Shown piece after piece: positions 17,310 to 25,937 of a stretch of DNA of 64,000 nt. The notes under the pieces were generated by a model. It ran no database searches. It saw only the letters and a program-made list of their open reading frames with translations, and had not been told where the DNA came from. The stretch comes from Brevinematales bacterium (GTDB lineage: Bacteria > Spirochaetota > Brevinematia > Brevinematales > GWF1-51-8): positions 39,605-103,604 of the forward strand of contig JABLXV010000003.1 in the NCBI GenBank assembly GCA_013177895.1. Reading direction: 5' to 3'. The stretch's first letter is position 1. The number at the start of each line of letters is the position of its first letter. Made by a program: the position numbers and the translations under genes.

Positions 17310-20300
17310 ATGAGTAAGAAAAGCGATGATATGAATCTCTTCGGAGATTTTTTGTTCGTATTCGACGACGATACGGATGCGCAGGAAGCTAAAAAGAAGG
17401 TTAAAACAGTCGTCAAACGGGAAAAGAAGCAAGGTGCAGAGGAATTAGGTCTATTCCAAGAGGAGGATATACATGGAAGAAGAACTGAAACTTTCGACGC
17501 CGCTCGAACTCCAGACCGAACGGCACTGGAAGAAATATCGTCCCAAAGCGTATCAGGAGCTCGTGAAGAACGGTACGCTGATCGTGACGATCAAGAAGGT
17601 ATGTCAGGAAGCGATGGACGAAGTCCTGGAACTCGAAACGAAAACCGGGATGAACAGGATCGACGCCGAGGGCGAAGTGTATCCCAGAACGGTCTTTTTA
17701 CCACCGGAGAAGCAGCCGAGATAAAGGAGTTTCTTGAGGACAAAATCCAGATCGTCCATGTTACCGGCGACACTTTCCGCTCCGGCGGAAATCTCCGGAA
17801 CGGACATACCGACGATCGCGGGAATTACCGGATTACTTCCGATGATCAGATTGGTTTTGGCGGTAAGGTTACAAAATTTAATAATAACTTCGAGGCTATT
17901 TCTATCCTGAAAAAACTCGAAGAAGAAGGAAGAAAAGCTAACCCGGACGAACAGAGTAAACTCGTCCTTTACACCGGATGGGGCGGATTGGCCGAAGTGT
18001 TTCACTTAACCCCTACCCCGGAATGGAAAGAACGCCAGGATAAACTACGCGCCTTATTGACAAAAGAAGAATATTTATCCGCCGAACGTTCTACCATTAA
18101 CGCGCATTATACTTCCACGGAAGTCGTGAATAAGATATGGGATATCGTCCTCAAGCTCGGTTACAACGGCGGTCCGACACTCGAACCGGCCTGCGGAACC
18201 GGGCTTTTTTTCGGGTCCCGGCCTTCCGGCGTTCCCGTGGAAATGCACGGTATCGAACTGGATAGTCTTTCCGGAAGGATCGCACGCCAGCTCTATCAGT
18301 CCGCAAGTATCCAGATCGCAGGGTATGAAACAATCAGAATGCCGGAAAATACCTATAACCTTATCATTTCTAATGTTCCTTTCGCTGATATCAAGCCGTA
18401 TGAAGACCGGAACGTCCGTACCCCTGGTATCGAAACTAATAAATATTCACTGCATGACTTCTATTTCCTTAAATCCCTCTACGGACTTCGCGAGGGCGGC
18501 GTCATTGCTTTTGTGACTTCCCGGTATACGATGGATAAACAGGACGATGAAGTTCGACGAAAAATAGCGGAATCCGCCGACCTGATCGGCGCTTTCCGGC
18601 TCCCGGATATCGCGTTCAAGGGAATTGCCGGTACGGAAGTGATTACCGACATATTATTCCTTCAAAAAAGAAATCCTGAAAAGGAAATGTCGGAATTGAC
18701 TAAAAGTTTTCTCGATCTTTCGCCGGTCAATATTACTCATCCGGACGGCACACAGAAAGAAATTCTCATCAATAACTATTACACGCTCCATCCTGAAATG
18801 ATACTCGGAGATAACGGCCTGACCGGTAAGATGTATACCAAGTATGATTACAACGTGACTTCGGATTCGGGCGTGTTTCAAGAAGCGTTAAAGAAAGTCG
18901 ATCAGTTCTTCCCTTCCGGTATTATGAACGTCATTATCGACAAGCGTATAGAAGAAATGACCCGCTCCGTACCTATCAGTTTCGACCGGCTTGAGAAACT
19001 CACCGTGGGTATGCACGCGGTCGGCGACGACGGAAAAGTGTACTATAAAGATTCATACACCGGGCAGGTTAAACTTCACGAATTCTATGATAACCAAACG
19101 AAAAACAGTAAGAATATCGATAAACTGCTGCGGATGATCGATATTCGGGATACCACGTTAAAAGCGATTGACAGCTTCTATAACGATAACACAGTCGCGT
19201 CGAAAGAGAGTGTCAACCGGCTGAACCGGATTTATGACAGTTTCGTTATCAAATATGGATACCTGAATGATCTTGCGAATAAGAAATCGTTCTTTGAAGA
19301 CCCTTACGCCTCCCTTCTTTTGTCCCTTGAAAAAACAGAGGAAGCGACGGGTAATATCCTGAAATCGGACATATTTAATGGTGTTGCTTTTCAGCGAAAG
19401 GATCATATCACGAAAGCGGACAGTTCGCGCGACTCCATGCTTCTCTCCCTTTCCCGGTATGGTAAACTGGATTTCGATTATATGTCTTCGCTTACCGGAG
19501 AACCGAAAGAGAATATTGTAAAGGAACTTAGAGATACAGGCTATATTTATCCTGACCCCGAAGAATATCTTGCTTCCGGCAGAGTGATCTATCGCCCTGC
19601 GGAAGAGTATCTTTCCGGGAACGTCCGGGAAAAGCTCCGTCTTTCGGAAAAGGCTTGTCTGAAGGATCGTGATGAATTCGGACCGAATGTGGACGCCTTG
19701 AAAAAGGTAGTACCCGCGGATATCGCTCCGGAAGATATTTTTATTAAACTCAGTTCCCCGATCGTCGGGGCTAATCATGTGGAACAGTTTATCCGGGATT
19801 TACTCACTCCTGATATGTATAACCCGGAAGGGCTCCGGGTAAATGTGGTACACTTAACCGAAATCGGGAAATGGGAAGTAAAAATATCCGGTGTATCTCC
19901 AAGCGTACTGGAAGGAAAATACGGTACTACCAGAATGCCTTTTGATAAGGTTATCAACCATATCCTGAACGGCACACCCGTAAAAGTCCTCGATTGGGAA
20001 GGTTCAGGAAAAAACAGGACTTCCAAGCCTAACCCCGACGCTACCGCGGAAGCTGAATTGAAAGTGGAAGCGGTCAATACCAAGTTTATGGAATGGATAT
20101 GGCAAAGTCCCGAAAGAACCCAAGATATCGTAACCAGGTATAATGAAGTTTTCAATTCGTATGTCGAACGGAAATATATCCACCCCGAAAGAATCCTGAA
20201 TCCGAAGGCTACGATCAATTTCCACGGCTGCGCTTTTCCTCACCCTCTCCGCTCAAACCAGTCCGACGCGGTGTGGCGTCAGCTTCAGGCGAAGAACACT

Positions 20301-22964
20301 ATGCTTGCACATTCGGTCGGGGCCGGCAAGACCCTGGAGATAATTATCGCCGTTATGGAACGAAGACGCCTCGGGTTATCCAATAAACCGATGATCGTCG
20401 TCCCTGATCATTTAATCGATCAGTGGGGTAAGGCGTTCAGGCAAGCCTACCCTTCCGCTAAAGTTCTCGTCGCCGACGATATGAACTGGAACGGAAACAA
20501 GAGAAAAACTTTTATCAATAAGATCGTGACCGGGGATTGGGATTGTATCATCATCCGGCAGCATTCCTTTATTAAAATCCCTATGAGTGAAGCGTACCAG
20601 AAAGAATTTTTCGAGAATAAGATCGGCGAGTACAGGAATATGCTGGAAAGCCTCGATAGACAGGATGGGAGTGACCGGACAAGAAAGAATATTGAAGATA
20701 AGATATTGAAATACGAGCAGAAAATCAAAAGCCTTGCCGATGTCAAGCGCGACACCGGAGTTCTTGAATTTGAGAAACTCGGTATCGACTACCTTGCGAT
20801 CGACGAAGCCGATATTTTCAAGAACCTTGAGTTTACTACCCAGCTTGAAAACGTTCGCGGGCTTGGTACGAAGACGGGGAGTGAACGAGCTCTTGATATG
20901 TACATGAAGGTAAAGTTTATCCAAAGTATTGACGGCGGTATCACTTTCGCAACCGGGACTCCCGTAAGTAATACGCTCGTCGAAGCCTACACCATGCAGC
21001 GTTTTCTTCAGCCCGAGGTTCTACGGGCCCGCGGTATCGAAGCGTTCGACGAGTGGCATAGAATGTTTGCGGAAACTACTCAACAACTGGAACTCAATAA
21101 TTCCGGTACGAATTACAAAGCGGTTACCCGTTTCAGCCGTATTGGAAACCTGCCGGAACTTCTGACTTCTTTACGCATGACATGGGATATCCGGACCGCC
21201 CAGAACCTTGAAGATGAAGGTATCCTTGTTCAAGGCGTCAATCTTCCCGTCATGCACGTTAAGAATGTGGATGCGCCCTCTACCCCTATTTTAAAATCCT
21301 ACCTTCGTTTTCTTCAAAAAAGGGAAGAAGACCTTGAGAAATCGAAGAAGACGAATAAGAGTGTTCCTTTTAAAGCTAAACAGGATAATGTACTTTCCAT
21401 CATAACCGATGGGAAGAAGGCTTCCGTCGATATGCGGCTTATCAATCCCGCTCTCCCGGATCATCCTCAAAGTAAACTCAATAAGGCGGTCGAGATAATC
21501 TATACCGCTTACAAGGAACATGAAGATAAACGACTGACAACCGCGGTATTTTTCGAGAAACCCCGCGCTTTTGAGGAAGATGAAAACACCGGAAGTAAAA
21601 CCCTTCTTTTCGACGGTGTAAAAGATATTATCAAAAAACTGATCGATAAAGGCGTAAAACCCGAGGAAATCGGCGATATCCGGGATTACGACACTTATGA
21701 AGAAAAACAGGAACTTTTTGAAAAAGTAAACGAAGGAAAAGTCCGGGTTATCTTCGGTTCCGCTGAAAGCATGGGAGCCGGTACGAATATGCAGAGACAT
21801 CTAAAAACCCTTATTCATGTCGATGCGCCCTGGCGCCCGCGCGACGTTGAGCAGGAAAACGGTAGAGCTCTACGTCCGGGAAATACGAATAAGGATATCG
21901 AAGTATATAACCTTGTCACCAAAGGGTCTATCGATACGGGACTTTGGAATATCCTCGATGTAAAATCTAAAGCGATCTCGCAGATCATGTCCGGAGGGGA
22001 TAACGCTTCGCGCGATATGGAAGAGGAGTACTACGGGAGCGTCAAAGAATTGAGTATCGAAAATCCTATTCTCAAAGAAGCGGTAGAGCTCGATACGTCC
22101 CTGAAAAAACTCCGGCACCAGGAGAAGGGGTTTTTGTCCGAAAAAGGACACGCTATCAATAAGATCAATCAACTGATGAACGGATTTACCGGTATCAAGT
22201 ACCGTGAAAAAATTATTAAGGCTATCGAATACGATATTGAAAATCGTCCTGAAAAAAAGAATGATAAAGGGGAAGATATCTATAGGATTGATATTAAAGG
22301 GACTGTTCATACCGAAAGGAAGAACGCCGGTACGCAGCTTATAATGATAGCGGACAGGCTTTTCCAGAAATCTAAACGTTCCGGGTCCACCGAAAGCGAA
22401 GTTATAGGCGAATACTTGGGTCATAGCCTTGAAATAACCGCAAACACATTCTTTAGTGAAGATATCCCGGATCATAAGGCCGATATCCTTGTTTACAGTA
22501 AATCCGATCCTGAAATATTTTATAAAGTAGGAATTCACTCAAAGAGCGATATCGTGGGTATTACGACTTCGTTATCCAACTTGATTTATAACCGGCTTGA
22601 GACTGATCTTCAGAAACAAAAAACAGAGATTCAGAAAAATATGAACGAGATCGAAAACTACAAGAAATTATCCGAAAGTGAATTTCCAAAAGCTCAAGAA
22701 TTGCAGACTAAACAGGAGCGGTATACCGAAGTTATGAGTTTACTCAATGCTGAAAAAAGTAAAAGGGGCCCTGAAAAGCTGTACGAGCATGATATTCCCT
22801 GGGAGATTCTTAATCAGCTTGATTCTGATAGTATCAAAGAGTGTGTTCATGAGTATTTGAATGAATTTTATGGATCTAAAACTCCAAGAATTGATTTAGG
22901 AGAATCAGAAAACAAGCAGAAAGATTTAGGATGCGATTCCCCTGGAATAAGTATAAATATGTAA
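17310..22964 (+). CDS. Giant N6-adenine methylase / SNF2-type helicase
   Basis: 1884 residues. After a charged, probably disordered N-terminus (1-165), the stretch GNYRITSDDQIGFGGKVTKF opens the conserved core. The methylase part has LEPACGTG (SAM motif I, about 290) and LIISNVPF (motif IV, NPPY-type variant, about 350). The helicase part has AHSVGAGKT (about 1002-1010), LAIDEAD (about 1160), FATGTPVSNTL, and RDVEQENGRALRPGN (motif VI). A coiled-coil-rich C-terminus follows. This family is typical of conjugative elements and phages and is thought to protect or process incoming DNA. It encodes a second, overlapping frame at 17473-17724. Confidence 0.92.
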   Translation: MSKKSDDMNLFGDFLFVFDDDTDAQEAKKKVKTVVKREKKQGAEELGLFQEEDIHGRRTETFDAARTPDRTALEEISSQSVSGAREERYADRDDQEGMSGSDGRSPGTRNENRDEQDRRRGRSVSQNGLFTTGEAAEIKEFLEDKIQIVHVTGDTFRSGGNLRNGHTDDRGNYRITSDDQIGFGGKVTKFNNNFEAISILKKLEEEGRKANPDEQSKLVLYTGWGGLAEVFHLTPTPEWKERQDKLRALLTKEEYLSAERSTINAHYTSTEVVNKIWDIVLKLGYNGGPTLEPACGTGLFFGSRPSGVPVEMHGIELDSLSGRIARQLYQSASIQIAGYETIRMPENTYNLIISNVPFADIKPYEDRNVRTPGIETNKYSLHDFYFLKSLYGLREGGVIAFVTSRYTMDKQDDEVRRKIAESADLIGAFRLPDIAFKGIAGTEVITDILFLQKRNPEKEMSELTKSFLDLSPVNITHPDGTQKEILINNYYTLHPEMILGDNGLTGKMYTKYDYNVTSDSGVFQEALKKVDQFFPSGIMNVIIDKRIEEMTRSVPISFDRLEKLTVGMHAVGDDGKVYYKDSYTGQVKLHEFYDNQTKNSKNIDKLLRMIDIRDTTLKAIDSFYNDNTVASKESVNRLNRIYDSFVIKYGYLNDLANKKSFFEDPYASLLLSLEKTEEATGNILKSDIFNGVAFQRKDHITKADSSRDSMLLSLSRYGKLDFDYMSSLTGEPKENIVKELRDTGYIYPDPEEYLASGRVIYRPAEEYLSGNVREKLRLSEKACLKDRDEFGPNVDALKKVVPADIAPEDIFIKLSSPIVGANHVEQFIRDLLTPDMYNPEGLRVNVVHLTEIGKWEVKISGVSPSVLEGKYGTTRMPFDKVINHILNGTPVKVLDWEGSGKNRTSKPNPDATAEAELKVEAVNTKFMEWIWQSPERTQDIVTRYNEVFNSYVERKYIHPERILNPKATINFHGCAFPHPLRSNQSDAVWRQLQAKNTMLAHSVGAGKTLEIIIAVMERRRLGLSNKPMIVVPDHLIDQWGKAFRQAYPSAKVLVADDMNWNGNKRKTFINKIVTGDWDCIIIRQHSFIKIPMSEAYQKEFFENKIGEYRNMLESLDRQDGSDRTRKNIEDKILKYEQKIKSLADVKRDTGVLEFEKLGIDYLAIDEADIFKNLEFTTQLENVRGLGTKTGSERALDMYMKVKFIQSIDGGITFATGTPVSNTLVEAYTMQRFLQPEVLRARGIEAFDEWHRMFAETTQQLELNNSGTNYKAVTRFSRIGNLPELLTSLRMTWDIRTAQNLEDEGILVQGVNLPVMHVKNVDAPSTPILKSYLRFLQKREEDLEKSKKTNKSVPFKAKQDNVLSIITDGKKASVDMRLINPALPDHPQSKLNKAVEIIYTAYKEHEDKRLTTAVFFEKPRAFEEDENTGSKTLLFDGVKDIIKKLIDKGVKPEEIGDIRDYDTYEEKQELFEKVNEGKVRVIFGSAESMGAGTNMQRHLKTLIHVDAPWRPRDVEQENGRALRPGNTNKDIEVYNLVTKGSIDTGLWNILDVKSKAISQIMSGGDNASRDMEEEYYGSVKELSIENPILKEAVELDTSLKKLRHQEKGFLSEKGHAINKINQLMNGFTGIKYREKIIKAIEYDIENRPEKKNDKGEDIYRIDIKGTVHTERKNAGTQLIMIADRLFQKSKRSGSTESEVIGEYLGHSLEITANTFFSEDIPDHKADILVYSKSDPEIFYKVGIHSKSDIVGITTSLSNLIYNRLETDLQKQKTEIQKNMNEIENYKKLSESEFPKAQELQTKQERYTEVMSLLNAEKSKRGPEKLYEHDIPWEILNQLDSDSIKECVHEYLNEFYGSKTPRIDLGESENKQKDLGCDSPGISINM
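17473..17724 (+). CDS. Overlapping out-of-frame gene nested in the methylase/helicase
   Basis: 83 codons in the +1 frame relative to the host gene. The ATG follows an exemplary AGGAGG ribosome site with 7-nt spacing (17461-17472). The product (TPLELQTERHWKKYRPKAY, then an acidic helix and a VYPRTVFLPP tail) looks like the small TnpV-like or phage proteins with an RHxKKYRPxxY core. The host-frame translation of the same stretch is low-complexity Arg/Asp/Gly/Ser, as expected when one frame is constrained by another. Expression is inferred. Confidence 0.55.
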   Translation: MEEELKLSTPLELQTERHWKKYRPKAYQELVKNGTLIVTIKKVCQEAMDEVLELETKTGMNRIDAEGEVYPRTVFLPPEKQPR

Positions 22965-23055
22965 AATGAAGAGGGGATACCGTTTCTTAGTTTCTTACTT
23001 TCTTATTTTCCCCTGCCTTATAGTAATACTGGAATAGGATTTAAGTGATTTTAAT

Positions 23056-23505
23056 ATGACTTTTATAATGCAGATTATGACTTTTATAATGCAGATTATG
23101 ACTCTTTTAATGCAGATTATGACTCTTTTAATGCAGAGGTAATAATTGATTTTTATAAGAATTATGACTCTTTTAATGCGTGAAGAGAGGGAATTATGAC
23201 CTTTATAATGCGAATTGATACTTACTGGAATTATTGAAAAAATGACTTATTTAATGCGATTTTAAGGTAAAAATGAGGTGATTATCTATGAAATAGGATA
23301 AATATTAGTGCAGGACACCGCAAATTATGACTTATTTAATGCGTGAAGAGAGCAAATTATGACCTTTATAATGCGAATTGATACTTACTGGAATTATTGA
23401 AAAAATGACTTATTTAATGCGATTTTAAGGCAAATATGAGGTGATTATCTATGAAATAGGATAAATATTAGTTCAGGGCACCGCGAATTATGACTTATTT
23501 AATGC
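23056..23505 (+). repeat. Iteron array, candidate replication origin
   Basis: Eleven direct repeats of ATGACYYWTWTAATGC. The first four begin at 23056, 23077, 23098 and 23119, a strict 21-bp period (two helical turns). The others begin at 23164, 23196, 23242, 23327, 23359, 23405 and 23490. AT-rich DNA lies between them. Iterons upstream of a Rep_3 initiator are the classic layout of theta-replicating plasmids. Confidence 0.93.
23164..23489 (+). repeat. 163-bp tandem duplication within the iteron region
   Basis: Segment 23164-23326 is repeated nearly exactly at 23327-23489, including three iterons each and the shared GATACTTACTGGAATTATTG and GAGGTGATTATCTATGAAAT tracts. It adds iterons in constant phase and is likely a recent duplication affecting copy-number control. 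Confidence 0.9.
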
Positions 23506-23513
23506 GTATATAT

Positions 23514-23554
23514 TATGACTTAGTATTGACATAGGTCATATTAAGTAATATAAT
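23514..23554 (+). promoter_or_regulatory. rep promoter inside an inverted half-iteron operator
   Basis: TTGACA (23526-23531) and TATAAT (23549-23554) have a perfect 17-bp spacer. TATGAC (23514-23519) and GTCATA (23535-23540) form an inverted repeat of the iteron core that brackets the -35. This is the standard arrangement for autorepression by Rep dimers. Confidence 0.88.
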
Positions 23555-23578
23555 GATAGACATTCATTGAGGTGAATT

Positions 23579-24484
23579 ATGGCAAAAAAGGACCCGAAAA
23601 AATACCTAATCAGACAATCAAATCTATTATCATTTTCAAGACATGACCTTAATTCAGTAGAAAAAAGAATCTTATACTTGATTGTAGCTCGAATCAAACC
23701 TGATGATAAGGATTTCCATGATTATACGTTTACCATAAAAGAACTTGTCGAAGGTTTAGATATAGGGGCTGACAATCATACTTTTTTAATAGAGACTACT
23801 GAAAAATTAATGAAAAAAGTCTATCAAATCCCGATGGAAGATTCGAAAGACTTGATCATCGCTCCAATATCAAGCGCGGTTCACGATAAATTATTACACA
23901 CATTGACCTTTCGCTTCGATCCTAATATGAAACCACACTACATGGAACTTAAAAAAAACTACACTCAATACCAATTAGAAATAGTAATTGGTTTAAAAAG
24001 TGTCTATTCACAAAAATTCTATGAGATGGCTAAAAGTATAGCGAATAAAGGTGATCCGACAGTTCGTTATAGTATTGCAGAGTGGCGTTACCTTCTTTTC
24101 ATTGAACCGAACGAATACAAGCTTTATGCTGATATGAAGCGTAAAATATTCAATGTAGCACAGAAAGAATTGGATGAAAAGACTGATATTCACATTGAAT
24201 TTAAAGAAGAAAAATCCGGACATAATGTGAATTGGGTATGGATGGAAGTTCACAAAATTGATAACGAAGAACAGCGTCAGGAATGGATAAGGCAGACAAA
24301 ATTCAATCAGCTTCCAAAAAAAGTCCGAGAACAGTTATTATTAAAATCCGGGGCTACCGTCAAAAAAAGTATAAATGATATAGCTTCTAATGTAGAAGCC
24401 CGTAAAAAGGCTATTGAAGAAGCGGAAGAATTGGGTTTATTTGATAAAATCCCGGCTGAATCTGTAAATACAGATGAAGAATAG
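23579..24484 (+). CDS. rep: Rep_3-family plasmid replication initiator
   Basis: 301 residues. NLLSFSRHDLNSVEKRILYLIVARI near the N-terminus and the two winged-helix regions (FTIKELVEGLDIG; KFYEMAKSIANKG with YSIAEWRYLL) are those of RepB/RepE-like initiators. Monomers bind iterons to open the origin; dimers repress the promoter. The start uses GAGGTG six nt before the ATG. The iteron array and operator directly upstream support the call. Confidence 0.93.
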   Translation: MAKKDPKKYLIRQSNLLSFSRHDLNSVEKRILYLIVARIKPDDKDFHDYTFTIKELVEGLDIGADNHTFLIETTEKLMKKVYQIPMEDSKDLIIAPISSAVHDKLLHTLTFRFDPNMKPHYMELKKNYTQYQLEIVIGLKSVYSQKFYEMAKSIANKGDPTVRYSIAEWRYLLFIEPNEYKLYADMKRKIFNVAQKELDEKTDIHIEFKEEKSGHNVNWVWMEVHKIDNEEQRQEWIRQTKFNQLPKKVREQLLLKSGATVKKSINDIASNVEARKKAIEEAEELGLFDKIPAESVNTDEE

Positions 24485-24531
24485 ATAGGTTATTAAAAGT
24501 ATAAATCTTACTTGATTGCTGAAAATCTTGA

Positions 24532-24548
24532 ATCTCCTACCCTGTTAT
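24532..24548 (+). promoter_or_regulatory. Cassette motif ATCT-N7-TGTTAT
   Basis: ATCT at 24532 and TGTTAT at 24543, 26 nt before the SSB-like gene. Confidence 0.75.
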
Positions 24549-24574
24549 AGGGTATAAAACCACAGGAGGTTTCA

Positions 24575-25405
24575 ATGAAAGTTAGCTGGGACGACACGAA
24601 GAATGAAAGAGGAAGTTATGAACTTCCCCCGGAAGGAACATTCCCTGCCATCATTTTCGGCATTTGGGATGTAGGTATCCAGGCAGGCGCTTTCGGTGAA
24701 CGCCAGAAGTTTGCCATCGGTTTCGAGATAGTGGACGGTGAAGGCAAGCACTACGAGCGTTACAAGCTGTATACCCCGTCTCTTGTGTGCTACACAGATA
24801 AGAGCGGTCAGGAAGTGGTATCCGATCTCCGCAGAACCGTCGAAGCGCTTATCAACCGCCCTCTCGCGGAAAGAGCAGAAGAAGACCCTCTCGCCAAGAA
24901 CGGCGAACTCGATCTCGACCAGTTTATCGGGCGTTATTGCCTGATTAACGTAACGAGACGTTGGAACAAAGCGCGGACTAAGGAATATGCCGACCTGAAA
25001 GAGGTCTTTCCTTTTCCCCGGAATTACCAGCGTTTCGCGCCTAACGCCGATTACGGCAATCGCGTTCCGAAGTATATTCAGACTCTGCGCGACAACAGCC
25101 TGAATCACGGCGATTCTCACGGTGACGGAAATAACGGTAACAGCCGCCCAGCTTACCAGCCGCAGAGACAGGTAAACGGACAGCCCGGAGCACAGGGAAA
25201 CGGACAGCCCACAAATCAGCGTCCTAATTATGGCCGTCAGGGTAACGGCAATCAGCAGACTCCCGGTAACGGGAACGGGAACGGGCAGGTTCCGGCGGGT
25301 AAACGTCATCTCGAATACACCGGTCCCCGCGGAGCAGGTAATAGTGATGAATACGGTTCGATGGCGGGCGATGACGGTACTGATCCTAACGAACCGCAGT
25401 TCTAA
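24575..25405 (+). CDS. SSB-like single-strand DNA-binding protein
   Basis: 276 residues. The first 150 residues read as an OB-fold-like beta domain of the kind seen in phage DUF669-type proteins (GTFPAIIFGIWDVG, FAIGFEIVDG, GRYCLINVTRRWN). A long Gly/Asn/Gln/Pro linker (about 180-250) leads to an acidic tail, GDDGTDPNEPQF, which mimics the DDDIPF tip that SSB uses to recruit repair proteins. I infer a functional SSB analogue. The cassette motif upstream places it in the cargo regulon. Confidence 0.65.
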   Translation: MKVSWDDTKNERGSYELPPEGTFPAIIFGIWDVGIQAGAFGERQKFAIGFEIVDGEGKHYERYKLYTPSLVCYTDKSGQEVVSDLRRTVEALINRPLAERAEEDPLAKNGELDLDQFIGRYCLINVTRRWNKARTKEYADLKEVFPFPRNYQRFAPNADYGNRVPKYIQTLRDNSLNHGDSHGDGNNGNSRPAYQPQRQVNGQPGAQGNGQPTNQRPNYGRQGNGNQQTPGNGNGNGQVPAGKRHLEYTGPRGAGNSDEYGSMAGDDGTDPNEPQF

Positions 25406-25438
25406 GACCCCCGCTTCCTGTAAAAAGGAAGAAAAAAT

Positions 25439-25484
25439 AGGCGGTAAACATTACGGAGCGGGTTAATACCCCGCTCCCCCGCCT
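25439..25484 (+). terminator. Nested hairpin after the SSB-like gene
   Basis: GGAGCGGG (25455-25462) pairs with CCCGCTCC (25470-25477), enclosed by AGGCGG (25439-25444) and CCGCCT (25479-25484). There is no T-tract, so it is a weak terminator or a transcript-end stabiliser. Confidence 0.4.
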
Positions 25485-25488
25485 TAAT

Positions 25489-25535
25489 TCGGAATCCGGT
25501 GCGACCGGCAGCGAAGGCTCGAAGCCTTGTTCCGA
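25489..25535 (+). ncRNA. Perfect three-way-junction structure in the leader of the 25.57 kb operon
   Basis: P1 TCGGAA (25489-25494) pairs with TTCCGA (25530-25535). Inside are P2 CCGGT/ACCGG (25496-25508, loop GCG) and P3 AAGGCT/AGCCTT (25514-25528, loop CGA). All pairs are Watson-Crick. It lies 31 nt before the next start codon. It may be a regulatory leader or a folded single-strand DNA site. Confidence 0.4.
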
Positions 25536-25566
25536 GAAGATTTATAAATAATTGAGGAATAATTAT

Positions 25567-25731
25567 ATGAGTGAATTTGATATTGCAGCCTACTGGTGTC
25601 CTAAGTGTGATACTTTGGATTATGATTTAGAAGAAGAGAAAGAACCGGAAGATGGTTATAAATGTACTGTATGCGGTGAGAAATTGATAGGTGTTTCTCG
25701 CTACGATTTAATGGGCGAAGGATCTTTATAA
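25567..25731 (+). CDS. Small zinc-ribbon protein
   Basis: 54 residues, acidic, with YWCPKC and YKCTVCGE (two CXXC pairs about 20 apart) forming a zinc ribbon. It starts after GAGGAATAATT. First gene of a short run of small proteins. Function unknown; adaptor or nucleic-acid binding are possible. Confidence 0.75.
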   Translation: MSEFDIAAYWCPKCDTLDYDLEEEKEPEDGYKCTVCGEKLIGVSRYDLMGEGSL

Positions 25732-25750
25732 TAGTAAAAGGAAGGTTAAA

Positions 25751-25921
25751 ATGACTCATAAAGAATTGGGTTTACTCCGGATCGGACAGCCTGTTTATTG
25801 GCTTGGTGATATTGAAAAGCAGGTAACTGCTATTGACGGAGATAAAATTGAGTGTAATGATGGGGATATCCACCATTATTCTCAATTAGAATGCCGGTGC
25901 TCGGGTGACCCTATTAAATAA
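25751..25921 (+). CDS. Small unknown protein
   Basis: 56 residues starting after GGAAGGTTAAA. It reads as a small beta-barrel-like fold (IGQPVYWLGDIEKQVTAIDGDKIECND) with two C-terminal cysteines. It lies 19 nt after the zinc-ribbon gene. Confidence 0.65.
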   Translation: MTHKELGLLRIGQPVYWLGDIEKQVTAIDGDKIECNDGDIHHYSQLECRCSGDPIK

Positions 25922-25937
25922 GTAAGGATGGAAATAT

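Noticed and set aside
19158..22538. Several minus-strand frames of 150-222 codons opposite the methylase/helicase
   Set aside because: The plus-strand frame is continuous with recognisable motifs throughout; the antisense frames have no initiation signals or recognisable products.
23056..23505. Short direct repeats that could suggest a CRISPR array
   Set aside because: Units are 16 bp, several in exact 21-bp phase with constant spacers, and a 163-bp block is duplicated; they sit before a Rep_3 gene. They are iterons.
24572..25309. Long minus-strand open frame opposite the SSB-like gene
   Set aside because: Its Val/Arg/Leu-rich product is the mirror of a Gly/Asn/Gln-rich coding strand, it has no ribosome site, and the plus-strand gene has motif and ribosome site.
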